From NCBI GenBank assembly GCA_029934875.1, contig JAOZLK010000190.1:1-7712 (forward strand): a stretch of DNA of 7,712 bases. Reading direction: 5' to 3'. The position numbers and the translations under genes were made by a program. Below are positions 4,854 to 7,712 of this stretch, one piece after another. The notes under the pieces were generated by a model. The model was given only the letters and a program-made list of their open reading frames with translations, searched no databases and was not told the origin of the DNA. The stretch's first letter is position 1. Every line of letters starts with the position of its first letter. The stretch is from Bacteroidales bacterium. GTDB taxonomy: Bacteria; Bacteroidota; Bacteroidia; Bacteroidales; GCA-2748055.

Positions 4854-7712
4854 ATCAAAAAGTTAGCTAAAATAGGATTGATCATAGTTCTGGTGCTGCT
4901 GGCCATTCCGGCCTTATCACTCCTGTTTTTGCAAAACAGGCAGGTACAGACAAAAGTCAGTAAATACCTTACCGAGCAGCTTGCCGCAGAACTGCAGGTC
5001 CCTGTCTCCTTATCATCCGTTAGCTACTCTTTCTTTCGAAGGGTCCAGGTGAAAGATCTCTATATAGAAGACCTCAATGGTGATACGCTGGTATATATTG
5101 GTCTCGCCAAAATCAGAATCAAACAGTTAAGACCTGATCCTAAAGGACTTACCATTAAGAAAATTACTGCTGAGGACCTGTACATGAACCTGGTTATTGA
5201 CAGCTCCGACATTGTTAATATCAAGTATTTTACCGATCGGATAAAGAATCCTCACAGACCTCCCGAATTGAAACCCAGGATTCACATTGCTGCGATTGAG
5301 CTGATTGACTCCCGCTTTTCCCTGTCTAAAATGGATCCTAAAGAACCCAGAACGCCACTCAGCTTCAGCAATTTCCACATGAGGGACCTCCATATCCAGG
5401 TAGAGAATCTCGAAGTGGCCAGGGATACAGTAAGGATGGAAGTTAAGTCCCTCCATGGAGTTGACAGATCCGGCTTTATATTCGAGAAGATTGTAACTGA
5501 TATGTCCATAAGCAGGGATCATATGCATTTTTATGATATAGCTGGACTGGTAGGAGAATCGGAATTGAAGGTAGCTCTGCTGACCTTCAATTTTGAAGCC
5601 TTCAGTGCTTTTAAGCATTTCTCTTATGAGGTTGACCTGGGATTCATTACAGAGAATTCCCGTCTCCGCTTGAACGATCTTGCCTATTTTGCTCCTGACA
5701 TCCCCTCTGAACTCCTGGATGAACTAATTGTTAAGGGGGAGGTGCATGGAAAACTTAATGATATGAGAGGTGAAAATCTGACCATCACCTTTGATGACCG
5801 AAGCTCTTTGGCCTGCGACTACAAGATGATTGGTCTTCCAGATTTCAACAATACATTTATCGATTTCAACATCAAAAGGCTGAGTACCACTGTCAGGGCC
5901 ATTAATCGGATTGTGGGATCCAGGACCGACTCAGTCACATCAATGTACCCGTGGAGCAACCTTGGGGACCTTGCTTTTACAGGAAATTTTACCGGGTATC
6001 CAGACGATTTTGTGGCCTCCGGGCTCCTGGGCACAGACATGGGCAGGATGGAAATGGATCTCTCGTTTAAACCCGACAGCATCCGGGGAGTGGATTTCCT
6101 GGGAAGGCTGAGGACAAAAAATTTCAAGCTGGGAAGCTTCTTCTCACAGGAAGAGAAGCTGGGTGAACTGGATATGGATGTGTTTACAAATGGTTCTATC
6201 TTGAATCGCCAGATCAGGGCAAGCCTTGAGGGGACTATCGATACCCTGGAGATCTTCTCTTATGCCTATAGCAATATAACCCTCGACGGTGCCTTCACCA
6301 ACCATACCTTCGAAGGAGGATTCAGTATAAGTGATCCAAATATAAAAATGGATTTCCAGGGGAGAACCGACTTTTCAGGGGAGGTCCCTGTCCATCGTTT
6401 TACTGCAGATGTTGCCCGGGCCCGGCCCTTTTATCTGAATCTTCCTCAGAAAGACCCGAATTATTTTATCTCTTTTCTGGCTAAAACAGACCTTTCGGGC
6501 GGCTCCATTGATGATTTGAACGGTGAAATCGTACTGATCAACAGCCTTTTTGAAAAGACCAATGCCCAGGTACAGGTTTACGACCTTAGGCTCACCACAA
6601 GAAATACCCCGGCGGCATCCCTGATCCAACTGCGTTCAGGAATGCTGGATGCCGACGTTACCGGTCAATATAAGCTATCAGCCCTCCCGGAGGCCTTTCG
6701 AAATCTGGCGGACCATTTTCTGAACATAAACCCAGCTTCAGCTCCCCGGACCGACACATCCAACTACTTTGTTTTCAAGGCAGATGTAAAGAACATCAAT
6801 CCTTTTCTGGATTTCTTCTACCCTGGACTGCAGGTAGGAAACCACAGCAGCATCTCAGGCTCTTTTGACCCCTCAGATACTGAGATAAGAATGGACGGAA
6901 GCTTCCCCAGCCTGACTTTTGGAGAAAACACCTGGTTCAATGTAAACAGCACGCTGAAAAAGGAAAATAACAGGCTTATTTCCCGAATAGAATCAGACTC
7001 TACCATTCTGAGCGGTGGATTTATCCTTTATAATCAGGATTTTTACCTGACAGCTGGAAACGACTTAGCCACCCTGGATGTAAACTGGGCAAGTAACAGT
7101 GGTCCGGAATTCAGTGGAGATATCGGTTTGCAAGGTACATTTCGCTCCGATTCTGCATCCCTGCTCGGCTTTATGGTAGAAATGAATCCTGGTAGTTTTG
7201 TAATGAATGACACTCCATGGATGGTGGAGGCGGCAAGCCTGTATTTAAAAAAAGGCTACCTGGATCTGAAGGATTTTGAAATCAACAGCCTTGGTAAAAA
7301 GATCATGGCCTACGGGATAATTTCCCCGGATGAAAAGCAGGATTTCACCCTGGAACTCGAAAACCTTAAACTTGATCAAATAGGAAGACTGACCGGATTT
7401 AATATGGATCTGGAGGGAGAAGCCACCGGAAACATGCACTATATCAGGATTGATTCAATCCCCATCATTGTCTCTAACCTGGAAATTGACTCCCTAATTT
7501 TGAACCAGCAGTTGCTGGGTACAACTAAGCTCGATGCGAACTGGGATGATTCAGGGCAAACCCTGAATATTGCTCTGACTGCCGATAGAAGTGGACAAAA
7601 GGTGGTTGAGGTCAGCGGTGATTTTATTCCAGGTACCAAGGCCATGGATTTCAACATCAGGCTCAATGACTTCGATCTCACCTCATTAACTACCTACATC
7701 GGGGAGGTGGCA
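4854..7712 (+). CDS. TamB/AsmA-like translocation and assembly protein (3' truncated by window edge)
   Basis: A single frame runs without a stop from upstream of 4854 to the window end, giving 953 visible codons. The N-terminus reads (I/M)KKLAKIGLI, then a hydrophobic anchor (about residues 6-27) leading into LQNRQVQTKVSKYL. SFFRRVQVKDLYIED (59-73) and NGDTLVYIG follow, the typical start of Bacteroidota TamB homologues. The rest is repetitive beta-rich sequence with alternating hydrophobics and short motifs such as FTGYPDDF, GLLGTDMGRMEMDL and FEGGFSISDPNIKMDF. This fits the periplasm-spanning beta-taco groove that moves lipid between membranes or aids outer-membrane protein assembly with TamA/BamA-type partners. 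The DUF490 C-terminal domain should lie beyond the right edge. No ATG, GTG or TTG stands at the expected start; ATC at 4854 is chosen for family fit and the GAGGA at 4842. TTG at 4878 is an alternative that would delete the positively charged lead. Confidence 0.85.
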   Translation, partial: MKKLAKIGLIIVLVLLAIPALSLLFLQNRQVQTKVSKYLTEQLAAELQVPVSLSSVSYSFFRRVQVKDLYIEDLNGDTLVYIGLAKIRIKQLRPDPKGLTIKKITAEDLYMNLVIDSSDIVNIKYFTDRIKNPHRPPELKPRIHIAAIELIDSRFSLSKMDPKEPRTPLSFSNFHMRDLHIQVENLEVARDTVRMEVKSLHGVDRSGFIFEKIVTDMSISRDHMHFYDIAGLVGESELKVALLTFNFEAFSAFKHFSYEVDLGFITENSRLRLNDLAYFAPDIPSELLDELIVKGEVHGKLNDMRGENLTITFDDRSSLACDYKMIGLPDFNNTFIDFNIKRLSTTVRAINRIVGSRTDSVTSMYPWSNLGDLAFTGNFTGYPDDFVASGLLGTDMGRMEMDLSFKPDSIRGVDFLGRLRTKNFKLGSFFSQEEKLGELDMDVFTNGSILNRQIRASLEGTIDTLEIFSYAYSNITLDGAFTNHTFEGGFSISDPNIKMDFQGRTDFSGEVPVHRFTADVARARPFYLNLPQKDPNYFISFLAKTDLSGGSIDDLNGEIVLINSLFEKTNAQVQVYDLRLTTRNTPAASLIQLRSGMLDADVTGQYKLSALPEAFRNLADHFLNINPASAPRTDTSNYFVFKADVKNINPFLDFFYPGLQVGNHSSISGSFDPSDTEIRMDGSFPSLTFGENTWFNVNSTLKKENNRLISRIESDSTILSGGFILYNQDFYLTAGNDLATLDVNWASNSGPEFSGDIGLQGTFRSDSASLLGFMVEMNPGSFVMNDTPWMVEAASLYLKKGYLDLKDFEINSLGKKIMAYGIISPDEKQDFTLELENLKLDQIGRLTGFNMDLEGEATGNMHYIRIDSIPIIVSNLEIDSLILNQQLLGTTKLDANWDDSGQTLNIALTADRSGQKVVEVSGDFIPGTKAMDFNIRLNDFDLTSLTTYIGEVA

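Noticed and set aside
4847..4854. Minus-strand -7 box (TACCTTCG) for tsaD
   Set aside because: It is a 7-of-8 match to TAnnTTTG without a -33 element at proper distance, too weak to list as a promoter.
5127..5618. 163-codon antisense open frame on the minus strand, and similar long antisense frames at 307-645, 992-1375 and 5819-6127
   Set aside because: All lie fully inside strongly recognised genes on the other strand, have no family resemblance, and show low-complexity or shadow-like composition.
1..7712. CRISPR array, tRNA/rRNA gene, insertion sequence or attachment site
   Set aside because: No spaced repeat array, cloverleaf-like sequence, transposase or terminal inverted repeats were seen; the only repeats are the two short direct duplications listed.

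Overview
The window looks like a chromosomal piece from a member of the Bacteroidota, probably a Bacteroidales-like or marine/environmental lineage. The evidence is a TamB-like protein of the type seen in that phylum, a SiaC-family (DUF1987) protein with Bacteroidota-style sequence, a TAnnTTTG-type -7 promoter box, and mostly A-rich rather than Shine-Dalgarno-led starts. This is inference from protein style; no 16S or other marker is present. Coding density is very high and there is no gene-free stretch longer than 51 bp.

Layout, left to right. (1) Positions 2-2272, plus strand: the 3' part of an OLD-like (overcoming lysogenization defect) AAA/ABC-type ATPase. Its true start is off the left edge, and the Walker A motif is read just inside the window. 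A long coiled coil separates the two halves of the ATPase. The C-terminal Toprim-like domain keeps its scaffold but has lost the acidic metal-binding residues. (2) Positions 2269-3345, plus: an exported class I glutamine-amidotransferase-fold peptidase (C26, gamma-glutamyl hydrolase/PuuD-like) with an intact Cys-His-Glu triad, overlapping the ATPase gene by 4 bp (ATGA). (3) Positions 3364-3738, minus: a SiaC-family regulatory phosphoprotein, convergent with the peptidase gene across only 18 bp. (4) Positions 3783-4802, minus: tsaD, the catalytic subunit for the t6A37 tRNA modification, 44 bp upstream of and probably co-transcribed with the siaC-like gene. (5) From about 4854 to the right edge, plus: the N-terminal 953 codons of a TamB/AsmA-like envelope protein, divergent from tsaD and cut by the window end.

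The right half is ordinary housekeeping and envelope biology. The left half (ATPase plus exported peptidase) looks more accessory and is the only candidate for something unusual. The ATPase resembles defence-type OLD proteins but appears to be nuclease-dead, and it is translationally coupled to an exported hydrolase. I cannot show that the two work together. Other points of note are the lack of any ATG/GTG start for tamB where one is expected (ATC sits there instead), and two very short tandem duplications lying exactly at the two ends of the peptidase gene.
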